64,000 nt of DNA from Hydractinia symbiolongicarpus (GCF_029227915.1 NC_079882.1:11222001-11286000), one strand, 5' to 3'. Counted from the stretch's first letter, positions 47,130 through 59,290 are shown. Numbers and translations are program-made. Notes: generated by a model not told the origin, from the letters alone.

Positions 47130-49399
47130 TACAGTTAATTTTTAATCTTAGAAGATGAAAAAACGCGGCAATGTATCGTCAAAAACATTAGTCTTAATCT
47201 GTCTTCGATAATGTTTAAACCTTCAAATCCATTTATAATTAATTGATGCTATAATTTTGATTAATCGATTCAAAATATATTCCTATCCTTTACTTACTGT
47301 TAACCGACAATGGACACAGCTAAATTTGAAATGACAACAAATATGTTTAAAGCCTTTGTTTTTGCCGTTGATGGTTCGTTAGCGTTTGCCCAGATATTTA
47401 TAATAGTTAAAAATATACCTTGCTTAAACATCAAGCAAAACAATACGTATTTTGACAAACAATACATCGCAACCTCCTTCACAGCGTCTTTTGTCTCTTT
47501 TTATATCGTATCGCCGTCAGAAATCGAAGAGACAACAGGGAACGAGGTTGAACAAGAATGTGTTCTTATACCTTAATCTTCACTTCATGTTTGAAGAGTA
47601 TGATGTTAAATAATAACAAGAAGCCCTGTGGCGTAAAGATTTCCGCCATTAGCAATAATCTGAAAAAGTACGGAACTTTAAAAATTTTAAATTTTAATTT
47701 TTGATTATTATTGTAACTGTAAATCATAGCTAACTTAACTTACATAAACTTCATTTCTTTATAAAAACAATTTAAAAAAAATAATAAACCTGAAAATTGA
47801 TGAACAATAAAAACAAAATAGGAATAACGACAAGGCTGAAAATTTATCTATTTTCTTTTTTTCTCTGAAAAACAACTTGGAAAATATCTTTAAAGGTAGC
47901 AGCAATTTTTTTTTTACATAATCAGTTACGAAAGGTTATTTTCATCAGACTACATATTCTTATTTTTTCTTTTGCAACACACTTGTCATGATTTTATAGC
48001 TATAATACATTATCTTTCACCAAAAATATTCAGTCTCAACAATTCCTCTTTAAATTAAAAATCGTGAATAATTAATTAGTTCTGCTGAATATAGCTTTAG
48101 TCTACGTGCTTGCAAAATTGTACAGAAGGAAATGACGTAATTATTAAAGGGAAACGTTAATAACATCAAAGATGGCGCATTATAAGACGATATTCATTAT
48201 GCTACACTGAACGAGCATTATCTTTCGATAGCATATAAAATTTAAAATAAAGTATTGTTCATTGGATAATAAAACAATTTGTTGCACTGTTAGGATTCTT
48301 ATTGGCTTAAAAGTCATTTTAGCCTCGCTCTCAGAAAAAAATTGTCAAAACGTCCAGGCTAGCCGCGCTGTCTCCATCTATCTCTCTATCTCCTCAGCCG
48401 ATTTTAAAGATTCCGCCTTCGCTGGCGGATATCAAAAGATATAGGAAGCCGGCTTTAACAATTTCCGCCACACTCGTAAGCTCTTGTGAGGTTTCCGTTT
48501 TTCCTAGGTCCGTCTGTTGGAGATACAGAAGTGGGTACGCAGGTTCCTCGTGCTTGCTTTTGTTGCTTTTAACATGGTCATTTAAACCACGATTTTAAGG
48601 AAAAAAGTGTGCGCATGCGCCAAAATTTTAGACTAGCAACTGATTGCAAATGAAAAAAAATTGTACAGCTATATATATGTTAAACGAAAAACATTTTAGA
48701 CATTTCAGCCAAGACCAATCCCTAATCGTGAGATTTTTTACCACGAAAGTCAATCTGAATTATATAAAAATACTTTACAAATTAGGCTATTACAAGTATT
48801 TTTTTATTTCAATTCATAATCTGTATTTAACAAATATATTCTTATTTTAAACGCATCCAACAAAAAGTGGTAATTGAGTAAATCAGCAAGCTCTTCTGTT
48901 TCATCATTGTTCCATCTTTTTTTTAACCGCTTCTGTCAACAAATCTTCACATGCAAATCACGTTTGAATGACGCTTGAAATTGTGAATTGTTGGGTAAAA
49001 ATTAGTTCAATGAAATCGTGGCAACATGTTTTGTATCATAGAACAATTTGGGACTGGTTCCCTAAAATGTGAAAAAACAGAAAGTACAATAAAAGCTACC
49101 CGAATCACCCAGAACCACCCAAAATCACAAAGACGCATGCGTGTCCAATCGTTTTCAATCTTTTATAATTCAAAAATTTAACGGACCAGCCATCAACGTT
49201 CAATGGACCCAGGGTACCAACCTCGTACAGCCGACTTCCCGAAAAACGAAAAGTTTCTTTTTCAAGTCTCAATTATAAAATGTAATTTTTTGTACGAAAA
49301 AGTTTCATAATTCCCAACTTCTTACTAAATATAAGGTCTTCTACCTAACAGGAGTCTTTCCCTTTAAAGTTTATGGAATACACGTTCGATATCGGTTTG
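47130..49399. other. Intergenic with dispersed repeat
   Basis: Frames of 60-90 codons on both strands at 47300-47576 overlap and lack domains. The clear feature is one copy of a dispersed repeat at 48319-48433. Otherwise AT-rich, with no supported gene. Confidence 0.5.
48319..48433 (+). repeat. Dispersed repeat, copy 1
   Basis: Runs from TAGCCTCGCTCTCAG through GTCCAGGCT, a TCTATCTC tract, and ATTTTAAAGATTCCGCC to GGCGGATATC. The same order recurs at 50578-50730. The ends (CCTCGcTCTCAG) recall the CTCGTCCCC foldback family. Confidence 0.7.
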
Positions 49400-49835
49400 A
49401 GACAAAAAATTTAAAGAACGCCTACTCTGCGAAAACGAAATCACATTCGAAAAGTACTATCCAACTGCAGAGCTAGTGCGGTATCAAAGTTGAAAACTAA
49501 GTCTATTCTCGCAACAAACCTGACTCAACTCAATCGTCATCAACTGCTAATTCTGATATCAATCAGATGATCCATCGTCAAAAAAGCAAAGAAATCAAGA
49601 AATGCAAATTCTGTGCCCAGCAAACGGCAAAATATGCAATACCTGTAAAAGTAAAGGACACTTTTCTAAATAATGTCGAAAATCTAATCAAACTTATCTC
49701 AACGTAATAATAAACCAAAGAGATAATCGATCTCTCAACCAATAATACAATGGTTACGTATAAAATAGACACTGGTGCTTGTGTAAACGTTCTATCGATC
49801 TCTGTCTTTCAACGTCTCAGCAAAAAAGCAATGAG
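49400..49835 (+). mobile_element. LTR retroelement gag/protease remnant
   Basis: Plus-strand fragments in shifting frames: RLLCENEITFEK (gag-like), a zinc-knuckle half CKFC, then ICNTCKSKGHFSK followed by a stop codon and CRKS (C-x2-C-x4-H-x4-C with the stop at one spacer residue), and finally YKIDTGACVNVLSISVF, with the DTGA active-site motif of a retropepsin at 49768-49779. The order gag, zinc knuckle, protease is that of Ty3/gypsy- or BEL-type elements. No reverse transcriptase or LTRs are seen nearby. Clearly dead. Confidence 0.7.
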
Positions 49836-50577
49836 TGTGACATCCTACTCATATATTTTATATACATACCACACGAAAACCTGCTTGAAAAGTATCACTC
49901 TGAAATTATTCTTGAATTAATGTTGCATAGTCCTATTTTTATCTTTAATATATTATAAAAAACATTTACACCTGTGAAAAACATGTCAATTTCTATGTGC
50001 TCATGCAAGTTTTTGAAATTTGATATCTTAAGAACTGCCCTAGATTTTTATATGCTTTTCGTTAAGTTATGTGCAGGACTTTTGGGGTATGAGAGGCTTT
50101 ATGTCGTACAGTTTTCCACTATGATGAAAGGCTCGTTGATAGACAAAGTAAAGTTGACATAAATTCTGTGTGCAAACAGTGGTGTTACCTGCACTTTTTA
50201 CGGTATATGCAGCTTATTAGCACTCACATCACATAATTCTCTGGTTTCTGAAAGCTATGGCATGTCCACTTCTTAAGCTTGCTAAATTTAGTAATGTTTC
50301 AGAATTTGGGTATCAAAATATAATCTTACCGAAGCAGTCGACGACAATTTCTGCACACCAACAACAGAAGTACGATAGGTGTCTTTTATATATATATATA
50401 TATTTATGTATTTATATCGTATTCACAGTATCAAATATATAGCTAGTTTAGCAATAAATCAATTCAATCAGCAAACTGCTTTTCACCAGCATGAAACTTT
50501 CTGGCTACCCAAATAAATTCCCTGGGTGGGAGGGAATTACCCTTTGTATATGTATTTCTATTAGTTTAAAACGCAAT

Positions 50578-50730
50578 ATAGCCTCGTTCTCAGAACTAAA
50601 TGTGTCAAAACGAGAATTTAGGCTTTAGCCTGGATAAGTTTTAGGCGTCCAGGCTCTGGGCTGTCTCTATCTATCTATCTCTCTATCTTCCCAGGCGATT
50701 TTAAAGATTCCGCCCTCGCCGGCGGAAATC
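50578..50730 (+). repeat. Dispersed repeat, copy 2
   Basis: Same block order as 48319-48433 (TAGCCTCGTTCTCAG, GCGTCCAGGCT, TCTATC tract, GATTTTAAAGATTCCGCC, GGCGGAAATC), with an extra 40-base internal segment. Both copies are in the same orientation 2.2 kb apart. Confidence 0.7.
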
Positions 50731-51879
50731 AATAATATCACGAAAGAAAATACTTTTAATAAATAGAAATAATAAATCCTGCCGGGGATTAATTTTTATA
50801 CCGATTTCAATGTTTGTTGTTTTTTATTATTATTATTAAGCATAATATTAAACTCCGCTCGGATTTAGTAAACAAACAAGCATATGGTTAGCATGGTGAG
50901 GATTAGTTCTGTAGATATGTTAGAATAAAGACTCAGAACTCTTGTGTCAAGCTTTTTCATGAAAAGATTTCTCCCCCAGAAGAGAATTGGGATAATAGTG
51001 ATAAATTGTAAAATCGATTTTGCTAAAAAGATGCTTGAAGCATATTTTAAACCTGGTAATAAGTTTGTTAAACGAGCCTACATTTTCAAATTTCATATGC
51101 TATGAGTATCTTTCCTTATAATCCTTGACATTTTTTCGAATTATTCAATAGTTTTCTGTCGACAATCTCTCCCCATTAAGCGCCATTCCTAGCCACCTGG
51201 TGTCGCGATGTTGGCGAAGATTGGGACTGCTGGATATATTAACCATCAGTGTGAATATTAGGAAAGGCTTAAATATTCGTATGTGTTCGTTTTCAACATT
51301 TTGTCTGATTCAAGATAAAATGCAATGGGTGTTATGCGCTCTCTCCAGAAATTTTGCCAAAATCTGTGTTTTCTCCTTAATTTTGATCCCAACACCTCCT
51401 AAACAACATTTAGCAACTTCATATAAACTTTGAGACAATTTTTTTTAATTATCTGCCAATAAGTGTCTCTATCACTGCATGAAAATTAATGTTATCCAAC
51501 CAGAGAACCTACAGGCTATTTTATGCAGTGACGCATACAAACGAAATCAGCACATAACAAGCTTTTTTTTTCAAGTCCAAGGTATAGGCATTGTGTTTTT
51601 GGACTCCAAAAAAATGCGTTGGCTTCCAGGGGCTTCACACCAACACCCCACAAGGGGCTCTCAGCACCCCCTGAAACCCAACTGTTTTACCAACTTGCTC
51701 GTTGATTGTCTATGAATAATTTTCGGCGCTACCCGTGAGGCCTAATATTTAGGAAATTTGTTCATCAGTGTTTCCTGATAATTTGCGTTTATGGCCTAAT
51801 CAGATTCATCGGAAAAAAACTGAATCACCGACCGAGGAATCTTCACTTCTATAGGAAATATAAACAAAGTGCTGCCGGC

Positions 51880-52336
51880 ATGGTGCCCACCATAACTTTA
51901 TCTCCCATTTGTAGGAAATTGTAAAAGAATTTAGGTAAATTTTCCGTTCATTTGTATGAGATTACGCGGTCAAATTGATAAAAAAGTAACAAAAAAGTAG
52001 GAGATTGTAGGAAACTCTTTTCAAACTTTCACTTTAAAAGTTGCTAATTTTGCATAACATACACAATTCATGTAAAAAAAAGAAAAGAATGGATGAAAAG
52101 TATTTCAAATTACATTAAATAAATATCAGAGTTTCTGCCAAGTGCTAGAGAATACAATGTTTATTTGATGGTCCGAAGAAATGTTAAAAACAAAATTTTG
52201 GTTGAATGAAAATCTGTAAAAGTAGGAGTTTGTATGAGAAATTATATTTTCAGGTAGTTTTTATGTGATTGTAGATTATAGGAGATTTGTCATTTTGTAC
52301 GAGATTGTATGATTTTGTATGAGGGTGGGCACCCTA
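51880..52336. mobile_element. TIR element with GGTGCCCACC ends
   Basis: Perfect 10-bp terminal inverted repeats, GGTGCCCACC (51882-51891) and GGTGGGCACC (52324-52333). The interior repeats a loose motif, (G)TAGGAGATTGTA or TGTATGAGATT, at least five times on the plus strand. No coding frame. Non-autonomous DNA transposon is the likely class. Confidence 0.6.
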
Positions 52337-52571
52337 GGTCGGGGTAAAAGATTAGTAAATTTGCGCGAAACATTTTTAATATCCTCAAAATTTGCGAAAA
52401 ACAGTTTTCAAGAAATATTTTCGTTAATGGTGACAATGGAAATTAAAGCATTTTTAGGAAAAGCACAAAATTCGCAGCATTAAGCAAAAAATCATCTGGA
52501 CCAAAGTATTTAAGCATCCCAGACTTTATGTTTGAAAAAATAAAACTACTGTTATTGTATTTATTTTCTTA

Positions 52572-55226
52572 TTAGATGATAAACTCGTATGGAATAGGCT
52601 CGACAATTGACGGTTCGTTCTTCTTAGTCGAAACAAAGTGAGCAGTTCGTGGTTGAACAGACTAAAGAAACAAAGATTGTGTAATTTAAAGTGCTTTAAT
52701 AGACTTAATAGATACAAGATAATGGTTTATGAATTAAACAAGAATTTAAGGACTCAGACTGCTTTAATGCTTTTATAATCAGAGGAGATTATCCGATAGC
52801 AGTGGGTTCAGCCATTTCTGGCATCTGCGAAGAGTAATACCCTCAGCAAATATTTTTCATCATAGCCCTTCAAAAGCTGAAAACACACCCAATACGTACC
52901 TGTCTCTTGCAATTTACTTTCTCCCCTGTAGCTTTAGCTGCAGTCTTTTTTATTTCATTTTCCTTGACACGTCTAAATCGAAAATTAAATTACGGTACTA
53001 CTTGTTTGCTCAAGGACAATTCCACGGCAATTTATCCATAAAGCCAGCGTTGCTTTAAACAGGCGATGAGTATTATAAACTAAACTAGTCAGTAGCCTTA
53101 GGATAAATCCATGAGTTCAGCCATCATGTTCGCTTTTTTGTGCATCCGTTGCACAGCTACAAAATTGTGCAGACAGACAACGGCTATTACCTTAGAGATC
53201 TTAATTGCTTAGGCACAAGAAGCCCTATGTTTTTAATTTAACTTGTGCATGTTTTTTTAAAAATATTTCACAACATAAACCATACCTCAAGAAATCATCT
53301 CTACATTTAGAATGTTTAATATGTTCAACTCGGAGATTTAACTTCTTAGGAATGATCCTGTTTCTGTATAAGGTAAAATAAAGATTGTTAAGCTATCCAT
53401 AAAAAAACAGTAACCACAAAACTAGTAAACAAAATCTGATGTATGTACCCTAATTTTTTGTTGACAATAACACCCACAGCTCTTCTGGTAACATTAAACA
53501 CACGTCCAGTCTTTCCATGGTAGTATTTGTATGGCATACCCTTTTGGACAGCACCGTTTCCCTAGAAAAATGCGTTCTGTTTTATAAAATGCTACTATAC
53601 TTAGAAAAAGTACCCTGAAAGAGTTGGATAGACTCAGACAGCACAAAGCAGTTTTGGCACAGAAATTGAACTTTTAACAGTGGGTTCAGCCATTTCTGGC
53701 ATCTGCAAGTGTCAATCTCTTTAATCAATACTTTCATCAATGCCTATATGTATAACTATTTCTTTGCTTAAAGAAATAAATGTATACCTTGACATCAACA
53801 ATATCTCCCACACGATATACTCTCATATAAGTTGACAAGTGTTCAACTCCTGAAAAGACATAGCAATTACATCAAGTTAACATAAAAGACAAGAATCAGT
53901 AAAATATGCATGTCATTTAAATCCATGCTGGGATATGCTTATACAAAAAGATAATCAGGCTTAGAATATGCTCACGTTATGCTTATTGCCAGGCCTGGAA
54001 ATTTGTAGAGTCTAGGGAAAAGATCCATCGTTACCATGATTTAAAGCTGACGTTTTTTCATTTCCGCGAAGCAGAAACGATACAATAACGATTAGCTTTT
54101 AACGGATAATAAGTCGAAAACCATTTCATGATCGCCCTAAGTTAGTGACAAGACCCACTCCATAGTGCAATGCATCTTCCCTTGATTATAAGTAATCAAA
54201 GTCACTGTGCCAACTGCCATATTGCATTCTGGCTATATATTTTTTTGGATGGATATATAAACATGTTGGCACTCAAACCGTATTTATGGTCATGGGAAAT
54301 ACCTGAGTAATAACACTGAAACGAAGCCCTGGGAAACAACATTGAGAAGAATTAAAAAAAAAGAACAAATTTTATTTATTAGAAACAATTGTATTTGAAC
54401 ACTGTCTGAGCTAGAAGCTCAAATTCTAACCTGCAACACTATACAGAAACACAAAACTTTAGAATCGTCAAAAATTATTGCTCCGTGAGAAATAGGGCGA
54501 AAGTAGGAATAAGATTGTGTGTGAAATTGTTATAATTTGAAATATTGTTCAAGGAAAACGATTTATCGTTTCGCGGGAACGCCACAGAGACGAAACAATT
54601 GTTTCTGCCAAATTTCCCGCTTTTTTTTTGATCAATAACCTTTTTTTAGCAAGATATGCGAAAGCTTCGAAATCATGAATTATGAATTTTATCTTGTGAA
54701 AATTTTCCATTTCAAATATCGCAATTAAAACACTATTTAGAATTATTCCGCTTCTTTAATATTCCAGACTCCACAATTTTTTTACGTGAGAAGGAAAAAT
54801 AATCCAGCTTTTACAATTTTCGTGTTTGCCATATTATTTCTGTTATACTATTTATACCTTTTCCAAAATTCTGTCCTTTTAAAAAACTTAACCTATTGAT
54901 AAGCATACTTAATTATAGCACATAATAATCAAATTTCCAAGCCGAGTATTCTTCACATTTATTTTTTTTCATATCAAGTGCATGAAATTATGTAAATTGT
55001 CGAAATTATGTAAATTGTCGAAATACAATTAAGCATACTTTGAGTTTTCAGGCTAAAATTGGATTTATAGAGCTTAAAAAGTTGGTAACAAATTTGAAGT
55101 CTTCATGGAATACGATGTGATTTTTAATTATTTATAAAAGATGTACAATGGAGTCATACCTGTCTTTCTGAATTTCTTTGAGAATAAATATCTGGTGCCT
55201 CTACGTTTTCCATGAGGATTCGTCAT
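52572..55226 (-). CDS. RPL21: 60S ribosomal protein L21
   Basis: Six coding exons on the minus strand: 55226-55160, 53849-53788, 53561-53449, 53363-53286, 52972-52900, 52661-52572; 160 residues, the same length as human RPL21. The order of conserved blocks is intact: [64 protein letters not shown] and EPIPYEF. It is an eL21 component of the large subunit. The 3' UTR is tiny, with AATAAA on the minus strand at 52565-52560, seven bases after the stop. A non-coding first exon is likely near 56955-56912, joined to an acceptor before 55245. Introns 2 and 5 carry box C/D snoRNA candidates. Confidence 0.97.
52803..52868 (-). ncRNA. Box C/D snoRNA candidate in RPL21 intron 5
   Basis: On the minus strand: C box ATGATGA (52863-52857), a possible D' CTGA (52846-52843), and D box CTGA (52811-52808), about 66 nt in total. 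Short GGG/CCC ends can close a terminal stem. The guide next to D is GCAGATGCCAGAAATGG, identical to the one in intron 2. Intronic C/D snoRNAs in ribosomal-protein genes, RPL21 included in vertebrates, are well known; the target is unknown to me. Confidence 0.6.
53682..53746 (-). ncRNA. Box C/D snoRNA candidate in RPL21 intron 2
   Basis: On the minus strand: C box TTGATGA (53740-53734) and D box CTGA (53689-53686), about 65 nt, with GG/CC ends. The 28 bases 53679-53706 (guide, D box and 3' stem side) are identical to 52801-52828 in intron 5, while the C-box halves differ. By the D+5 rule the guide would place a 2'-O-methyl on the fifth base of CCAUUUCUGGC. Confidence 0.6.
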
Positions 55227-56911
55227 CTTGCCCTCCTGTTAGTGCCTAAAATGAAATCATTTTTTTAAAAATTATGTATGCCTGTTCTTATGATAAACAG
55301 GAACCTACAAAGAAAGGTTTTATACACAAATTAGGTAAACAAGAGTGAGACCATAATTTACAAGTCTTGAAAGATTTTCTGTATAAGTAGGCACCAGTGC
55401 TATCAAGTTTAATTTTTAATTTAAGTTAATGGAAGGGAAGTGTTTCACACTTTGGAAGAGAAATGTTTCAAACTGAAGACAAGTTTCTTAAAGGAGAGAA
55501 GAAAGTGTTTTTTTTAAAAGAGAAGTGAGTCATAGGGGCCATCACAGAAACTGTTTTAAAACTGGCATATATTTCTTGATATTTTAGTAACAACAAAATT
55601 TTTGTGCAACCTGGAGTTTAAGAGGCATTTTATATCAGGTTTCCATCAAAAAGGAGAGTTAAAATGTTTGCTATCAGTTCCGGTGGAACAAGTGGCAAAC
55701 ATTTGTCAGTTCAGGAGTTGACACAAATAGGGAAGCCACTATCCATTTCCGAAACAGTTTCTCATAATGCAGCCAGGCTTCCCATATGGGAAACTATTCC
55801 CCAAACCCAGTTATAGGAAACCGTTTCATATAAAGGCAATGGTTTCCTGTTTTAAAATAATGTATGTTTTTAAAATGTGTTTTCAAAAATTAACTCAAAG
55901 TTTCCATCATGCGAACCTGACTAAAAGAACCGCCTACACTCATTGCGTGCTCACAGCCTCTACCATTATATTTTTTTGTTTTTGTTTTCTTATTGGGAAA
56001 CTGTTACCCAACAAGGCTATTTTACGGAATTGCGGAAATAGGCTATGATGATTTTTTTCCTTCAGTGAAAATTTGCAGGAAAATATTTCCTTTTCTATTG
56101 GTGAAAAATTTATAGTGCGTTTCGTAACCAGCTCATGCGCAGATTTCTTTTTATTATGGTGTCTTAGAAACCATTGACTTATTTCTTGCCCGTTTAGGTA
56201 ACAGTTACCCAAATGGAAAACAAGAGGGTGCCGAGAAGCTGCAAATGCCCGCACATAAAAGGGCGAGTTCGAGCGACTCTTTAAATTAAATTGGCAGTTG
56301 TTGTCCGAAACTGCCTGCACTTTCCCGAACTCGCCCAGAACATTCCCGAAAAGTTTGGAAAACGGCACTTGAAGATAAAGGAGTTAATAAAGTCCATATA
56401 TAAGTTATTTATCAAGTAAATCTTTTATTGTTTCGAGCCTATGCGGGTTTTTTCAGGCAAATACTTGAATTTTTTTCAAAATGTCGAACTCGCCCAAAAA
56501 CGCCCGCACTTTTTACGGCGTATACGGCTTATCGGCACCCTTGTTTAGAAATAGTATTAAACATGAAAACTGTTTTTTCTTTTTCTTAAGTGACCTTGGC
56601 ATTATAATTTTTTGAACAATAAAAAGCCCCACTAGTAAACATAAATATACTATATGGATTAGGGGTTCAGAGGTTTTAAAATCTGGTTCCTAAATGCGCA
56701 AAATGTTCCGTATTCTGGACTGACCACCTAAAATGGTTGCTGAGGTGAAGATGTTTGGCAGCAAATTTCCCTTTAACTTTCTTTAAAAAAGGAGTGATAA
56801 GTATGAATTATAAAAACAATATATTCAGAAGTTTCAGGAGAAAATAGAAAGACTATAACGATTACTACAAACAGTGATATTAGAACTTATAATTTAAAAC
56901 AGAACAGTTAC
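55227..56911. other. Probable RPL21 5' intron, repeat-filled
   Basis: About 1.7 kb without exons. It holds several GGAAACnGTTTCC palindromic motifs (55750-55850, 55996-56010), a 330-bp foldback element (56217-56546), and frames at 55767-56368 that arise from these repeats. Confidence 0.5.
56217..56546. mobile_element. Foldback element with AACAAGGGTGCCGA ends
   Basis: Left arm 56217-56278 (AACAAGAGGGTGCCGAGAAG ... GGGCGAGTTCGA) and right arm about 56484-56546 (TCGAACTCGCCC ... CGGCACCCTTGTTT) are imperfect reverse complements. The right-arm block GCACTTTTTACGG...CGGCTTATCGGCAC recurs as a diverged fragment at 50184-50225, so the family is dispersed. Confidence 0.7.
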
Positions 56912-56958
56912 CCCTGGTCTGAACACCACATGCAAAGATGGCAGAGTAAAAAAGAACG
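56912..56958 (-). promoter_or_regulatory. Likely RPL21 first non-coding exon with TOP tract
   Basis: On the minus strand a pyrimidine tract, TTCTTTTTTACTCTGCC, is followed by about 30 bases and a donor CAGGG|GTAAC at 56912. Ribosomal-protein mRNAs normally start with such a 5'-TOP tract, and the RPL21 coding exon 1 has an acceptor (TTTTAG before 55245) that needs an upstream partner. The link is inferred from distance and motif. Confidence 0.45.
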
Positions 56959-58394
56959 AATGTTGGTCATGCGCAGTAACTCAAGCTTAAACGTGTAAAA
57001 CACAGACTGTATTTTTAATTTTCTGACATCCTCAATCTTTTCGCCTTCTAATTCTGACTTCTCAACTTTTTATATTTTTCAATAAAGATCGTTTAACATA
57101 TTACATACTTTTTATACACAAAATATAGATTTTTCTATAAAAATTTTTATTATAAATTTGTAAGCAACTTTTTATGATTCTTCATCTATGGAACGAACTT
57201 GCTAATGGCCATAGTTGTGGGTCGCGTAAAATGTAAACATAGATGTTTTCAGTTTAAGTCAAAACACACGAGTCAGGTATGTGTTGAGTGTGTGTGTGAA
57301 ATTATTTTATTTTTCAACCCTGGTCTAGCTACCAATCAGAGATTAAGGGTTCTGGGGGCTTGGTGGTTAAATCGTTTTTTTTCCTTAAAGGGATTCCTGC
57401 ATTGAAAATGATACTTTTGTATGTGGTCAGTTGGAGATAAGATACAGATTTGGAAACAGTTTTCCTGTTAAGAAACAGATTCCATATTCAGAAACTTTTT
57501 TGTGTAAAAATAAGAAATAGTTTTTGATTATGGAAACCAATTTCAGTTTTCCATATTCCTCAAGCTACTTAGGTTTCTGCATTATAATCTTCTGGTCAGT
57601 AGAAAGCTCTATCAATAAAGTTAAAAATATTATTTGGAACTGGGGTGTACTTCAGGGGTTCTTTTACTACTAGAGTTAAAATCAAATTTACCCCTGTCTT
57701 AAGCTGTTTTACCCCCAGCCAAACCGAAAAACAGTTTCCAAAGTCGTAAACAATTTCTGTTTTACAAAAAGAAACATAAAGTCTGGTTTCCAAATTCAGA
57801 AGCTGTTTCTTTTTTTTGAGAGTTTCATTATTCAAAAACTGTTTCCATTTCAGTAGCTTATCCCAGACTGGTTATAGAGGATGAAAAGTTTTTTATCAAG
57901 TTTTTTGGAATTATTAAAAAATCTTTTTTTGTTTTGAAGATATTTGGCTTAAAAGATTTCTAGCTGATCTGATGACATCACCTTTTATGATGTAATAAGG
58001 TAGTAAGCATAAATTAGTACTTGCTATACCTTGCGAACTTGCATAATATCAAAACTTTTAAGCAGTGTGGACTTTATGCTCTAGATGATATCTTGACATG
58101 TGTAAAGTTTTGTAGTTTAAGAATGATCTCATCTTTAATTACAGGTATATATGAATATAATGTCAGCATTTTTCAAGACTTTCTTATGACATCATAAGAT
58201 CCTGGATTTCAAATAATTAAAATTTTTAATAACGTTAGAACGAAAAAATATTTTAAAAAGTTCAAAGGACTTGATAAACAACATGAAAATATTATTTTTA
58301 AAGCAGGAATCCCTTTTAGGTAGGTTTCCATACAACTGTGTGGAGAACTTTGGTCTTGAGTTTGAGCTTAATGTTTAAGTCATATAGCTCATAT
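56959..58394. other. Intergenic, GGAAAC/GTTTCC motif cluster
   Basis: No gene is supported. Between about 57430 and 57860 there are roughly ten copies or near-copies of GGAAAC...GTTTCC half-sites at irregular spacing, the same words as at 55750-55850. A TGACATCA-type repeat lies at 57965-58200. Confidence 0.5.
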
Positions 58395-59290
58395 TATTGG
58401 TGTCCTCACCTTAGTCAAATAATTAATACAGCTTTTGAAACTGGAATCTATCTTACCTGTTTAAAAACATCCAATGTAATTCTGTTATATAAAAAGACTC
58501 AAAATCAGTCATTGGAAACTATAGACCAATTTCCATCTTCTGTTTATGCACTAATACAAACAACTGAATGTATCAGGGACAGTATAGATAGTGGTAAATA
58601 TATGCATGTGGGCTATTCATAGATCTTCATAAAGCTTTTGACACTTTGGATAAACTTAACCATTATGGATTGAGAGTACTGAATAAACTACTGAAATCCT
58701 ATCTTTCAAATAGGTTACAAAACGTTACAGTACATGGTGCAAAATCAAAACAAGTAGATGTTCTACATGGTGTGCCTTAAGGCTCTGTGCTGGGACCCTC
58801 TTATTTCTCATTTACATAAATGTTCTTTTTTGCTGTAATCAACCACTCTACAGCTTTCCATTTTGCTTATTATACCACATTGCTTAATTTCAACCCTTCA
58901 CTGCAAAAAAGGCAATATTAGTTATTTACTTCAAGGCTCGCAAAGAGCAATATCGCAACTTTATCATAACTCTTATTTTTAGTTTAGAATACTGTATAAA
59001 ACTTGTAAACTGTGCCCTAGCATTCTCTCACTTTGTAAAACTTCTACCAACTTCATTTGATGTCTTCTTATATTACCTGTGGAAACAGCGCATAGTCACA
59101 ATACAACTTTCTCAAGTTTTAAGTACCATCTTCCTGGACAGTTACTTATGGCACATACTTAATATCAGTCAAATGATAAAACAGAATACTCCCCGAACGT
59201 GATATTCTCAAAATGAGATAAAAAATCACTTTCAATATTCAAGCATAAGTTGAAAAATAGCATCTTAGAAAAATATAATAAAAACAACTA
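58395..59290 (+). mobile_element. Dead LINE reverse transcriptase, second copy
   Basis: Plus-strand pieces in shifting frames: LSQIINTAFETGIYLTCLK, NVILLYKK, then FIDLHKAFDTLDK (first catalytic Asp region), LLKSYLSNRLQNV, VLHGVP followed by a stop and GSVLGPS, a FADD-like FAYYTT where the catalytic pair is lost, and a C-terminal KLKNSILEKYNKN end. This is a CR1/jockey-style RT with multiple frameshifts. It lacks an endonuclease and is a fossil. Confidence 0.75.

Larger units (their letters stand above)
49836..52571. other. Intergenic, repeats
   Basis: No supported gene. Contains a fragment (50184-50225) related to the right arm of the foldback at 56217-56546, the second dispersed-repeat copy (50578-50730), a TA-rich run (50388-50404), and a TIR element (51880-52336). 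Confidence 0.55.

Noticed and set aside
55940-56368. 142-codon minus-strand frame upstream of RPL21
   Set aside because: It crosses the foldback arm and GTTTCC repeats, and it lies in the probable 5' intron of RPL21.
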